Positions 11,964-23,500 of a DNA stretch of 64,000 nt are shown one piece after another. Numbering within the stretch: position 1 is the first letter of the stretch; each line of letters starts with the position of its first letter. Both the position numbers and the translations under genes were made by a program. The stretch is from Arenicola marina (Eukaryota; Annelida; Polychaeta; Arenicolidae): assembly GCA_964019135.1 (NCBI GenBank), contig OZ025261.1, forward strand, positions 28,256,029 through 28,320,028, read 5' to 3'. The notes beneath the pieces were generated by a model. That model saw only the letters and a list, made by a program, of their open reading frames with translations, did no database searches and was not told the origin of the DNA.

Positions 11964-12380
11964 GAGAAGGGTTGGATATATCCAATTCTGCGGTGTGTCT
12001 AATAAGGTAGATTTGAGCGCTACTGTGCACGCAACGTTCGAGTCGACAATGGCCGATATAGGACTGAAGCATAGTCTAAGACCGCAATTCGTTGAATCCA
12101 TTCTCCGGTCTACTGAGCAGCAACTAAGCAGCCTCATAGAATCAGTGAAGGACAAAGAGAGAGGAAGGCGCAGTGGATGTAGCAGAGAAGTAAACTAACA
12201 CAGCGTGTTCCAGACATAATAGAGAGGATCGAGTTAACCCAAAGACTCCATTTCACGCGGACACTTATTTTCGTTCATCGACATCCGGACTGGAAAAGGA
12301 CTATTCTGAATTCTAAAAATTTAAATTCATTCGGAAAATTTGGATCCCAAAGACAGGAAACAGACTGGACTGGAATGTGA
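11964..12380. other. No gene recognised
   Basis: Unique sequence between SINE copy A and the 90-bp array. A short forward frame at 11995-12198 has no recognisable domain. Confidence 0.4.
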
Positions 12381-12737
12381 GTATTTCACTTAATTCAATG
12401 CCATTTGGTTTAATCCAGGATGATTTCATCCTAAATACTTGGCTTAACCCAGGGCACAATCCGCCCTGGAGTATTTCACTTAATTCAATGCCATTTGGTT
12501 TAATCCAGAATGATTTCATCCTAAATACTTGGCTTAACCCAGGGCACAATCCGCCCTGGAGTATTTCACTTAATTCAATGTCATTTGGTTTAATCCAGGA
12601 TGATTTCATCCTAAATACTTGGCTTAACCCAGGGCACAATCCGCCCTGGAGTATTTCACTTAATTCAATGCCATTTGGTTTAATCCAGGATGATTTCATC
12701 CTAAATACTTGGCTTAACCCAGGGCACAATCCGACAG
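12381..12737. repeat. 90-bp tandem repeat, 4 copies, two hairpins per unit
   Basis: Four nearly identical units begin GTATTTCACTTAATTCAATG at 12381, 12471, 12561 and 12651. Each unit contains a small hairpin AGGATGA / TCATCCT (12417-12432 in unit 1; unit 2 has one arm mismatch) and a second one, CCAGGGC / GCCCTGG, with a 7-nt loop (12449-12469). The last unit loses the right arm of the second hairpin. The period is a multiple of three, so frames stay open on both strands (146 codons forward, 172 reverse). The opposing frames are not both likely to be real, and neither shows a domain. Confidence 0.92.
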
Positions 12738-13984
12738 AGAGCGGTAAACAAGCAAGGCTGGGCGGAAATGAGTGGGTACAGAGTGGGTGTAGAGTGTCAG
12801 TCGAGAAGGCGAGATAGCTCGCGGAGGACAAATCATATACAATAAATGCTGTTTTTCAATCAAGAAGAGAAATTGAAGTTGAGCCACAAGGGAGGTGCCC
12901 GGCACCATGGTAACAACCACTCTGCCAGCAGAGGGCGCTAGTTCCTCACATCATCTCTGCCCCACGTCACCGCCCACCTCACGGTTGACCCCAACGGTCC
13001 TGGGGTCACACATGGTTTTAGCGGGTTTTTTAGATTGAATATTGAATTTTCGATGCAGAATTTGAAAAATATAAACATTCCGTTGTCGAATGATCACAAT
13101 CGAAGAGTTAAGCGAAAATTAAATTAAATTATTTCAAATTGACACGGGGTTAAAGTTCAAAACGCTTCACGCCTTTGACCTCGACCGCACTCGAAAATAT
13201 AGTTCGAAAGTAACATGGCTTCAAAGTAATCAAACTCAAATGCATTCGTCAGGTATGGTACCAGTGGCACAGTAAATGCTAAACAGCTGTGTATTTGATG
13301 CCAAACTGCGAATTTATCTTCGGTTACATTCATTTCAATTTTCGCGTATGAAGGATAATTCTGATGGTTAAATTTGACGTGGGGCAGAGGGACTATGGCG
13401 CAAGCGTAACGCTCTCTGCAGAGAGATCGGGTAACACCATGGTCACACGCAGCTGCTACATTAGGCGCTGTTTGACCACGTGTCAGTCACGTGACAGTAG
13501 CCTACGTGTCGCTTGTTTACTGGTACTCTCGAGAGAGAGTGTGGAGGGGGGAGGGGGGGGGTGTAGCAGACATGTTTTGACATCTTACTATGGCATTAAC
13601 TAGTGTTTAGACCTCGCCCCTCCCCGCCCCCCCCCTCCCTCTTGCCGTCTGTCAGGAATGGGTTTAATCCTGGGGAATATTTACTCCAAAGCGTACATGG
13701 CATACGGCATTGGTTCGAGTGCTAGAAACGTTCATCACAGCCCCATTTTGTCTCATATATATCTTAGGCTTGAAGATTTGTTACTCATCAGGTCTGAGAT
13801 GTGGCCACTCGCAGAGTGCGGGTTGATGGGTTTTATCCCTGGTCTGGCGTCACAATGAGTGACCGCCACTGAGAGTGCGAGACATATTTAACTGGAGACA
13901 CATACGCTATGCCTCGTGTTCTGGACATCACGACTCTTCACTGAACACTGATCGCTGCGTCCGTCTGTGGGTGTCAGCTCAAGA
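12738..13984. other. No gene recognised
   Basis: Unique sequence with C- and G-rich patches near 13545-13640. Near 12928 the motif CAGAGGGCGCTAG is CTCF-like, a weak resemblance only. No exon is recognised. Confidence 0.4.
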
Positions 13985-14526
13985 AAGAAGATAGAAGCCA
14001 AGCCCGGGCAAAGAAAGAAGTGACGCGCGGGCAAAGATAGAAGCGAAGCGCGGACAAATAAAGAAGTGACGCGCGGGCAAAGAAACAAGTGACGCGCGGG
14101 CAAAGAACGAAGCGACGAGCGGGCAAAGAAACCAGCGACGTGCAGGCAAAGAAAGAAGTGACGTGCGGGCAAAGACATCAGCGAAGCGCGGACAAATAAA
14201 GAAGTGACGCGCGGGCCAAGAAAGAAGTGATGCGTGGGCAAAGAAAGAAGCGACGCGCGGGCACAGAAATAAGTGACGCGCGGGCAAAGAAAGAAGTGAC
14301 GTGCTGGCAAAGAAAGAAGCGACGTGCAGGCAAAGAAATAAGTGACGCGCGGGCAAAGAAATAAGTGACGCGCGGGCAAAGAAATAAGTGACGCGCGGGC
14401 ATAGAAAGAAGTGACGTACAGGCAAAGGAAGGAGTGACGGGCGGGCAAAGAAAGAAGCGACGCGCGGGCAAAGAAAGAACCGACGTGCAGGCACAGAAGG
14501 AAGCGACGCACGGACAAAGAAAGAAG
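13985..14526. repeat. 23-bp minisatellite, about 23 copies
   Basis: Direct tandem repeats of GACGCGCGGGCAAAGAAAGA plus AGT. CpG-rich positions vary most (GCGCG changing to GTGCG or GTGCA), as expected from CpG decay. The period leaves remainder 2 on division by 3 and the minus strand lacks stop codons, so three overlapping minus-strand frames of 126-209 codons run through it; these are artefacts of the repeat. Confidence 0.95.
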
Positions 14527-14816
14527 CTATACTCGAAGCTTTCTGTGCTTAATGTCACAGCGCTGATCTCTCGATTCTAACTAACTACCGAAAACAGCTT
14601 CTTCTGCCGCCCGATTCACTGACCCGATTCATTGGCTGCAAAGTGCCCCCCTCCCGGCCCCCATGTCATCCACCACCCCACCCATCAAACACATCTGGTA
14701 CATGCTGCCTCGTTTTCAATTACCCGGCACTGACCCGACGCCGACAAAACCTGGGTGCTCGCCATCCCGCCTCTCTCCTTCACCAAGTCCCCCTCCCCCC
14801 ACCACCATCGCACACA

Positions 14817-14847
<31 letters not shown>

Positions 14848-14926
14848 TCCATATTTGTTGTTAGGAAACATTTTCTCGTCTTTAGGGGGGGTGCCCTAGG
14901 GGGTTATGATTGGGGTGAAATATCTG
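14527..14926. other. No gene; pyrimidine-rich sequence and a CT/TA microsatellite
   Basis: A (CT)n then (TA)n microsatellite lies near 14817-14850. C-rich sequence precedes it and a G run follows next to the assembly gap. Confidence 0.6.
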
Positions 14927-15126
14927 NNNNNNNNNNNNNNNNNNNNNNNNNNNNNNNNNNNNNNNNNNNNNNNNNNNNNNNNNNNNNNNNNNNNNNNNNN
15001 NNNNNNNNNNNNNNNNNNNNNNNNNNNNNNNNNNNNNNNNNNNNNNNNNNNNNNNNNNNNNNNNNNNNNNNNNNNNNNNNNNNNNNNNNNNNNNNNNNNN
15101 NNNNNNNNNNNNNNNNNNNNNNNNNN
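14927..15126. other. Assembly gap, 200 N
   Basis: Exactly 200 undetermined bases. The round number suggests a scaffolding placeholder, so the real length is unknown. Low-complexity C/T- and G-rich sequence on both sides probably caused the break. Confidence 0.99.
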
Positions 15127-16617
15127 CCTATCCCTCCCTCCTCCATCGCTGCGTCCATCAATACCGACCGCCTCAGACCACCACCACGGTTTGCGCACCT
15201 GGAGACGCCGGACGCACACCCCTCCCCAACCCCAACCTCTCCCTCTCCCCCACCTCACCCCTTCCCCGCCTCACCCCTCCCCCACCTTACCCCTTTCCCT
15301 CCCCGGTGATTGATCACAGTGACCGACTCAATGTGTCGATAGAGCTATGACAGAGCTTAAGGCGCGGCGTCATCTGCATGAAAACGGTGACGCAGCCCCC
15401 GCAACGGTGTCCCCCCCCCCCACCCATACCCCCCCCCCCCCCATCGCACCCCCCCCCCCGCCCCCCCCCCTCCATTACGGGGCTCAGTTCCCACGGAGAC
15501 CCGATTTAACGTCCCTCCCACCAGCACACCGGAAGAGGGAGGTTTTTTGTTTGGGTTTGCCTTCCTTCCTCAGGCTTCAGACGCCGGGCTGGAGAGCCGC
15601 CGCGGCGCATACGGACGAGAGTTACCGCCGCGAGATCTGGCGCGAGATGACTGTAAGCACGTCTACTAAAGTGGGGGGAGGGGGTGGGCCTGAGTAGTGA
15701 GGGGTAGGGGTGAGCCTGAGGGGGGGGGGCAATAGTGAGGGGTAGGAGTGGGCCTAAAAGGGGGAGGGACGGAAGTGAAGGGTGGGGGTGGGTCTGAAGG
15801 TGGGAGGGGCGGTAGTGAGGGGTTGGGGAGGGAGGGGGCGTCTAATTCTCTGCCCCCGGTCATCAAGGGCTTTCGTCCCGCGAGGATCCCAACGGGGAGA
15901 CAATCTGTGCTTCTGTGTGCACCGAGCCGTCGCGACGCCCCCTAGCGGGCTGTGCGCAAGTCCATTAATTCCCGGCGTGGGTTTACCCCTGGGAGTGTGT
16001 GTGATGGTGGGGGGTTAGGGGTGGGGGGTTGCTGCGGGTGGAAGTAGGGGCGGGCGAGGAGGGGTGGGGGGAGGGGGAGTCGAGTGGCAGCTGCTGGGAA
16101 TGCTGGAAGAGACATTTTACGCGCGAGTGGGATGGGATGGGAGTAGTGACCGCATGCACGGGAGGGAGAGGGAGAGGGTGAGGGCGAGGGGAAGATGGGG
16201 GGGGGAGAGGGGGATGAGGGGAGGGATAGGGAGGGTGGAGAAGGATAGGGAGATGGGAGGGGTGACGCGCCAGGTCGAGAAGAGTTGGGTAATGGATGGA
16301 CACAGGACTCGGTGACCTGGGGAGAAGAGCTATGTATAACAGGGTGCAGGGGTGGGTGTATAGAGGAGGATGGTGCGTGGGGGGGGGGGAGACGGATTGA
16401 CACAGGTGGCTGCCTGACACCTGACCGGGAGAGAGCCAGAGGGAGACCGTGGCACCAGTGGTGACCTGTCAGCAAAAAACACCTACCACACCCCAACCCT
16501 AACCCCCTCCCCCTCCACCCTCTCATAATCCATCCAAGACGTCCCGAGCCTAGCGACAACTGCTGTTTGTTCCCACTTCAAAGGTCGGCAAGGAGGGAGG
16601 GGAGGGAGGGGGCGGTC
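15127..16617. other. Low-complexity polypurine/polypyrimidine region
   Basis: Pyrimidine-rich at 15127-15305 and 15410-15475 (runs of C above 8). Purine-rich at 15670-15840 and 16010-16270, dominated by GGGAGGG and GGTGGGGG patterns. Long open frames on both strands encode only proline/serine or glycine/arginine-rich strings, so no gene is called. Confidence 0.7.
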
Positions 16618-16790
16618 CCCAACCTTGCTGTTAAACCAACCCTGCTACTAAGCTTACCCAGACCCCCTTGTCCAACCTTGCTATTAAAGCAACCCTGCTA
16701 CTAACCTTACCCATACCCCCAACCCAAACCCTGCTGCTAACGCAACCCTGTTACTAACCCAACCCTACTACTTACGCAAGGCCGCCACTA
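16618..16790 (+). repeat. Short degenerate repeat of CAACCCTGCTACTAAC
   Basis: About eight imperfect copies of a 16-24-bp motif (CAACCTTGCTGTTAA, CAACCCTGCTACTAA, CAACCCTGTTACTAA and others). It lies immediately upstream of SINE copy C. Confidence 0.75.
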
Positions 16791-16807
16791 GCCCCACCTA
16801 GCGGCCA

Positions 16808-17065
16808 AGGGGCCGGCGAGATATCTCATTGGGCTAGAGCGCTCGCATTGAGTGCCCTGGTCACCTGAGAGACTAACGGCACGTGGATCGATGGTTTGAG
16901 CCCTGCTGTGGCCATGTCTGTGTGGTCGCAGGATAAAGATCCCATGTCTTTCTTCGTAAAGAGTAGGGGGTTACCCCCGGGGACATGGCTCCACTCTCCC
17001 TTCCTTCTCCCATTGACGCGATATGACCAAAAGTGGTTAAAGCGTCCTGGATAACCAACCAACCA
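16808..17065 (+). mobile_element. tRNA-derived SINE, copy C, with perfect 12-bp target-site duplication
   Basis: Plus-strand member of the SINE family: a tRNA-like head with a degenerate A box, the TAGAGCGCTCGCATTGAGTG segment, a B-box region (GGTTTGAGCCC), the conserved body and a 3' AACC tail. It is flanked by identical ACCTAGCGGCCA at 16796-16807 and 17066-17077. This is the cleanest boundary definition in the window and indicates a fairly recent insertion. Confidence 0.93.
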
Positions 17066-17077
17066 ACCTAGCGGCCA

Positions 17078-17509
17078 GCCTCTCACCCTGCGAACCGTGG
17101 TTGCCCTAGTCCTGCCAGCCAATAGTGTCCCTTCCGGCCAATGCGACAGGCAGGGTATCCAATAACAGAATCAAGGGTCGGTCATCTCTCGCCTCCCCTC
17201 CCCGTCCCCCTCCCCCGTCTCCCCCTCTCCCATGCGAGCCCACGTGTAGCCCAGAGGGGATCTGCACCACAACCACCTCCCCCCCTGTGACAACTCTCGA
17301 CGAGGCGAGAAATGTAATATGGCGGTTTTTTATTCGCGTTGGCGGCTGTATGGTTCCAGAGACAACCACGTGCTTCATGTCGGCCAAGTCCGTACTGCGT
17401 AGCCACCAGTTTTACGCGTCTGTCACGTGACATGTCGGCAATTTGCACCTAATTTAAGAAATTATAATCATAACCACGACCGTTGGTTTCGACCTTTTAC
17501 CTCCGCATA
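17078..17509. other. No gene recognised
   Basis: Unique sequence with a pyrimidine-rich patch at 17190-17235, leading into the 34-bp array. Confidence 0.4.
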
Positions 17510-20500
17510 CATGTCTGTCCCTTCACCTTCCTCCCACTCTATACATGTCTTTCCCTTCACCTTCCTCCCACTCTATACATGTCTGTCACTTCACCTTCCT
17601 CCCACTCTATACATGTCTGTCCCTTCACCTTCCTCCCACTCTATACATGTCTGTCCCTTCACCTTCCTCCCACTCTATACATGTCTGTCCCTTCACCTTC
17701 CTCCCACTCTATACATGTCTGTCACTTCACCTTCCTCCCACTCTATACATGTCTGTCCCTTCACCTTCCTCCCACTCTATACATGTCTGTCCCTTCACCT
17801 TCCTCCCATTCTATACATGTCTGTCCCTTCACCTTCCTCCCACTCTATACATGTCTGTCCCTTCACCTTCCTCCCACTCTATACATGTCTGTCCCTTCAC
17901 CTTCCTCCCACTCTATACATGTCTGTCACTTCACCTTCCTCCCACTCTATACATGTCTGTCACTTCACCTTCCTCCCACTCTATACATGTCTGTCCCTTC
18001 ACCTTCCTCCGACTCTATACATGTCTGTCCCTTCACCTTCCTCCCACTCTATACATGTCTGTCACTTCACCTTCCTCCCACTCTATACATGTCTGTCACT
18101 TCACCTTCCTCCCACTCTATACATGTCTGTCCCTTCACCTTCCTCCCATTCTATACATGTCTGTCCCTTCACCTTCCTCCCACTCTATACATGTCTGTCC
18201 CTTCACCTTCCTCCCACTCTATACATGTCTGTCCCTTCACCTTCCTCCCACTCTATACATGTCTGTCCCTTCACCTTCCTCCCACTCTATACATGTCTGT
18301 CCCTTCACCTTCCACCCATTCTATACATGTCTGTCCCTTCACCTTCCTCCCACTCTATACATGTCTGTCCCTTCACCTTCCTCCCACTCTATACATGTCT
18401 GTCCCTTCACCTTCCACCCATTCTATACATGTCTGTCCCTTCACCTTCCTCCCACTCTATACATGTCTGTCCCTTCACCTTCCTCCCAATCTATACATGT
18501 CTGTCACTTCACCTTCCTCCCACTCTATACATGTCTGTCCCTTCACCTTCCTCCCACTCTATACATGTCTGTCCCTTCACCTTCCTCCCACTCTATACAT
18601 GTCTGTCCCTTCACCTTCCTCCCACTCTATACATGTCTGTCACTTCACCTTCCTCCCACTCTATACATGTCTGTCACTTCACCTTCCTCCCACTCTATAC
18701 ATGTCTGTCCCTTCACCTTCCTCCCATTCTATACATGTCTGTCCCTTCACCTTCCTCCCACTCTATACATGTCTGTCCCTTCACCTTCCTCCCACTCTAT
18801 ACATGTCTGTCCCTTCACCTTCCTCCCACTCTATACATGTCTGTCCCTTCACCTTCCTCCCACTCTATACATGTCTGTCCCTTCACCTTCCTCCCACTCT
18901 ATACATGTCTGTCTCTTCACCTTCCTCCCACTCTATACATGTCTGTCCCTTCACCTTCCTCCCACTCTATACATGTCTGTCACTTCACCTTCCTCCCACT
19001 CTATACATGTCTGTCCCTTCACCTTCCTCCCACTCTATACATGTCTGTCCCTTCACCTTCCTCCCACTCTATACATGTCTGTCCCTTCACCTTCCTCCCA
19101 CTCTATACATGTCTGTCACTTCACCTTCCTCCCATTCTATACATGTCTGTCACTTCACCTTCCTCCCACTCTATACATGTCTGTCCCTTCACCTTCCTCC
19201 CACTCTATACATGTCTGTCCCTTCACCTTCCTCCCACTCTATACATGTCTGTCCCTTCACCTTCCTCCCACTCTATACATGTCTGTCACTTCACCTTCCT
19301 CCCACTCTATACATGTCTGTCCCTTCACATTCCTCCCACTCTATACATGTCTGTCCCTTCACCTTCCTCCCACTCTATACATGTCTGTCCCTTCACCTTC
19401 CTCCCAATCTATACATGTCTGTCCCTTCACCTTCCTCCCACTCTATACATGTCTGTCACTTCACCTTCCTCCCACTCTATACATGTCTGTCACTTCACCT
19501 TCCTCCCACTCTATACATGTCTGTCCCTTCACCTTCCTCCCACTCTATACATGTCTGTCCCTTCACCTTCCTCCCAATCTATACATGTCTGTCCCTTCAC
19601 CTTCCTCCCACTCTATACATGTCTGTCACTTCACCTTCCTCCCACTCTATACATGTCTGTCCCTTCACCTTCCTCCCACTCTATACATGTCTGTCCCTTC
19701 ACCTTCCTCCCACTCTATACATGTCTGTCCCTTCACCTTCCTCCCAATCTATACATGTCTGTCCCTTCACCTTCCTCCCACTCTATACATGTCTGTCCCT
19801 TCACCTTCCTCCCACTCTATACATGTCTGTCCCTTCACCTTCCTCCCACTCTATACATGTCTGTCCCTTCACCTTCCTCCCACTCTATACATGTCTGTCC
19901 CTTCACTTTCCTGCCACTCCATACATGTTTGTCCCTTCACCTTCCTCGCACTGTATACATGTCTGTCCCTTCACCTTCCTCCCACTCTATACATGTCTGT
20001 CCCTTCACCTTCCTCCCACTTTATACATGTCTGTCCCTTCACCTTCCTCCCACTCTATATATGTCTGTCCCTTCACCTTCCTCCCACTCTATACATGTCT
20101 GTCCCTTCACCTTCCTCCCACTCTATACATGTCTGTCCCTTCACCTTCCTCGCACTGTATACATGTCTATCCCTTCACCTTCCTCCCACTCTATACATGT
20201 CCGTCCATTCACCTTCCTCCCACTCTATACATGTCTGTCCCTTCACCTTCCTCCCACTCTATACATGTCTGTCCCTTCACCTTCCTCCCACTCTATACAT
20301 GTCTGGCCCTTCACCTTCCTCCCACTCTATACATGTCTGTCCCTTCACCTTTCTCCCACTCCATACATGTCTGTCCCTTCACCTTCCTTCCACTCTATAC
20401 ATGTCTGTCTCTTCACCTTCCACCCACTCTATACATGTCTGTCCCTTCTCCTTCCTCCCACTCTATACATGTCTGTCCCTTCACCTTCCTCCCACGCTAT

Positions 20501-23500
20501 GCATGCCTGTCCCTTCACCTTCCTCCCACTCTATACATGTCGGTCCCTTCTCCTTCCTCCCACTCTATACATGTCTGTCCCTTCACCTTCCTCGCACTGT
20601 ATACATGTCTGTCCCTTCACCTTCCTCCCACTCTATACATGTCTGTCCCTTCACCATCGTCCCATTCTATACATGTCTGTCCCTTCACCTTCCTCCCAAT
20701 CTATACATGTCTGTCCCTTCACCTTCCTCCAACTCTATACATGTCTGTCCCTTCACCTTCCTCCCACCCTATACATGTCTGTCCCTTCACCTTCCTCCCA
20801 CTCTATACATGTCTGTCCCTTCTCCTTCCTCCCACTCTATACATGTCTGTCCCTTCACCTTCCTCCCACTATATACATGTCTGTCCCTTCACCTTCCTCC
20901 CACTCTATACATGTCTGTCCCTTCACCATCCTCCCACTCTATACATGTCTGTCCCTTCTTCTTCCTCCCACTCTATACATGTCTGTCCCTTCACCATACT
21001 CCCACTCTATACATGTCTGTCCCTTCTCCTTTCTCCCACTCTATACATGTCTGTCCCTTCTCCTTCCTCCCACTCTATACATGTCTGTCCCTTCACCTTC
21101 CGTCCACTCTATACATGTCTGTCCCTTCACCTTCCTCCCACTCTATACATGTCTGTCCCTTCACCATCCTCCCACTCTATACATGTCTGTCCCTTCACCT
21201 TCCTCCCACTCTCTACATGTCTGTCCCTTCACCTTCCTCCCACTCTATACATGTCTGTCCCTTCACCATCCTCCCACTCTATACATGTCTGTCCCTTCTA
21301 CTTCCTCCCACTCTATACATGTCTGTCCCTTCTCCTTCCTCCCACTCTATACATGTCTGTCCCTTCACCTTCCTCCCACTATATACATGTCTGTCCCTTC
21401 ACCTTCCGTCCACTCTATACATGTCTGTCCCTTCACCTTCCTCCCACTCTATACATGTCTGTTCCTTCACCATCCTCCCACTCTATACATGTCTGTCCCT
21501 TCACCTTCCTCCCACTCTATACATGTCTGTCCCTTCACCTTCCTGCCACTCTATACATGTCTGGCCCTTCACCTTCCTCCCACTCTATACATGTCTGACC
21601 CTTCTCCTTCCTCCCACTCTATACATGTCTGTCCCTTCACCTTCCTCCCACTCTATACATGTCTGTCAAATCACCTTCCTCCCACTCTATACGAGTCTGT
21701 CCCTTCACCTTCGTCCCACTCTATACATGTCTGTCCCTTCACCTTCCTCCCACTCTAGACATGTCTGTCCCTTCACCATCCTCCCAATCTATACATGTCT
21801 GTCCCTTCACCTTCCTCCCACTCTATACATGTCCGTCCCTTCACCTTCCTCCCGCTCTATAGATGGCTATCCCTTCACCTTCCTCCCACTCTATACATGT
21901 CTGTACCTTCACCTACCGCCCACTCTATACAAGTCTGTCCCTTCACCTTCCTCCCACTCTATACATGGCTATCCTTTCACCTTCCTGCCACACTATACAT
22001 GTCTGTCCCCTCACCTTCATCCCACTCTATACATGTCTGTCCCTTCACCTTCCGCCCACTCTATACATGTATGTCCCTTCACCTTCCACCCACCCTGTAT
22101 ATGTCTGTCCCTTCACCTTCGTCCCACTCTATACATGTCTGTCCCTTCCCCTTCCTGCCACTCTATACATGTCTGTCCCTTCACCTTCCTCCCGCTCTAT
22201 ACATGTCTGTCCATTCAGCTTCCTCCGGCTCTATACATGTATGTCCCTTCACCTTCCACCCACCCTGTATATGTCTGTCCCTTCACCTTCGTCCCACTCT
22301 ATACATGTCTGTCCCTTCACCTTCCTGCCACTCTATACATGTCTGTCCCTTCACCTTCCTCCCACTCTATACATGTCCGTCCATTCAGCTTCCTGCGGCT
22401 CTATACATGTATGTCCCTTCACCTTCCACCCACCCTGTATATGTCTGTCCCTTCACCTTCCTCCCACTCTATACATGTCTGTCCCTTCACCTTCCTCCCA
22501 CTCTGTACATGTCTGTCCCTTCACCTTCCTCCCACTCTATACATGTCCGTCCCTTCACCTTCCTCCCACTCTATAGATGGCTATCCCTTCACCTTCCTCC
22601 CACTCTATACATGTCTGTACCTTCACCTACCGCCCACTCTATACAAGTCTGTCCCTTCACCTTCCTCCCACTCTATACATGGCTATCCTTTCACCTTCCT
22701 GCCACTCTATACATGTCTGTCCCCTCACCTTCATCCCACTCTATACATGTCTGTCCCTTCACCTTCCGCCCACTCTATACATGTCTGTCCCTTCACCTTT
22801 CGCCCACTCTATACATGTCTGTCTCTTTACCTTCTGCCCACTCTATGCATGTCTGTCCCTTCACCTTCCGCCCACTCTACACATGTCTGTCCCTTCACCT
22901 TCCGCCCACTCTATACATGTCTGTCCCTTCACCTTCCTCCCACTCTATACATGTCTGTCCCTTCACCTTCCGCCCACTCTATACATGGCTATCCCTTCAC
23001 CTTCCGCCCACTCTATACATGTCTGTCCCTTCACCTTCCTCCCACTCTATAATGTCTGTCCCTTCACCTTCCTGCCACTCTATACATGTCTGTCCCTTCA
23101 CCTTCCTCCCACTCCATACATGTCTGTCCCTGCACCTTCCGCCCACTCAATACATGTCTGTCCCTTCACCTTCCGCCGACTCTATACATGTCTGTCCCTT
23201 CACCTTCCTCCCACTCTATACATGTATGTCCCTTCACCTTCCACCCATTCTATACATGTCTGTCCGTTCACCTTCCGCCCACTCTATACATGACTGTTCC
23301 TTCACCTTCCTGCCACTCTATACATGTCTGTCCCTTCACCTTCCTCCCACTCTTTACATGTCTGTCCCTTCACCTTCCGCCTACTCTATACATGTCTGTC
23401 CCTTCACCTTCCTCCCACTCTATACATGTCTGTCCCTTCACCTTCCGCCCACTCTATACATGTCTGTCCCTTCACCTTCCTGCCACTCTATACATGTCTG

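Noticed and set aside
13888..14558. Three overlapping minus-strand frames of 126-209 codons
   Set aside because: They are the 23-bp minisatellite read in three frames.
15347..16559. Proline/serine-rich long frames on both strands
   Set aside because: They follow from C/T- and G/A-rich low-complexity DNA. There is no domain, and frames on opposite strands overlap fully.
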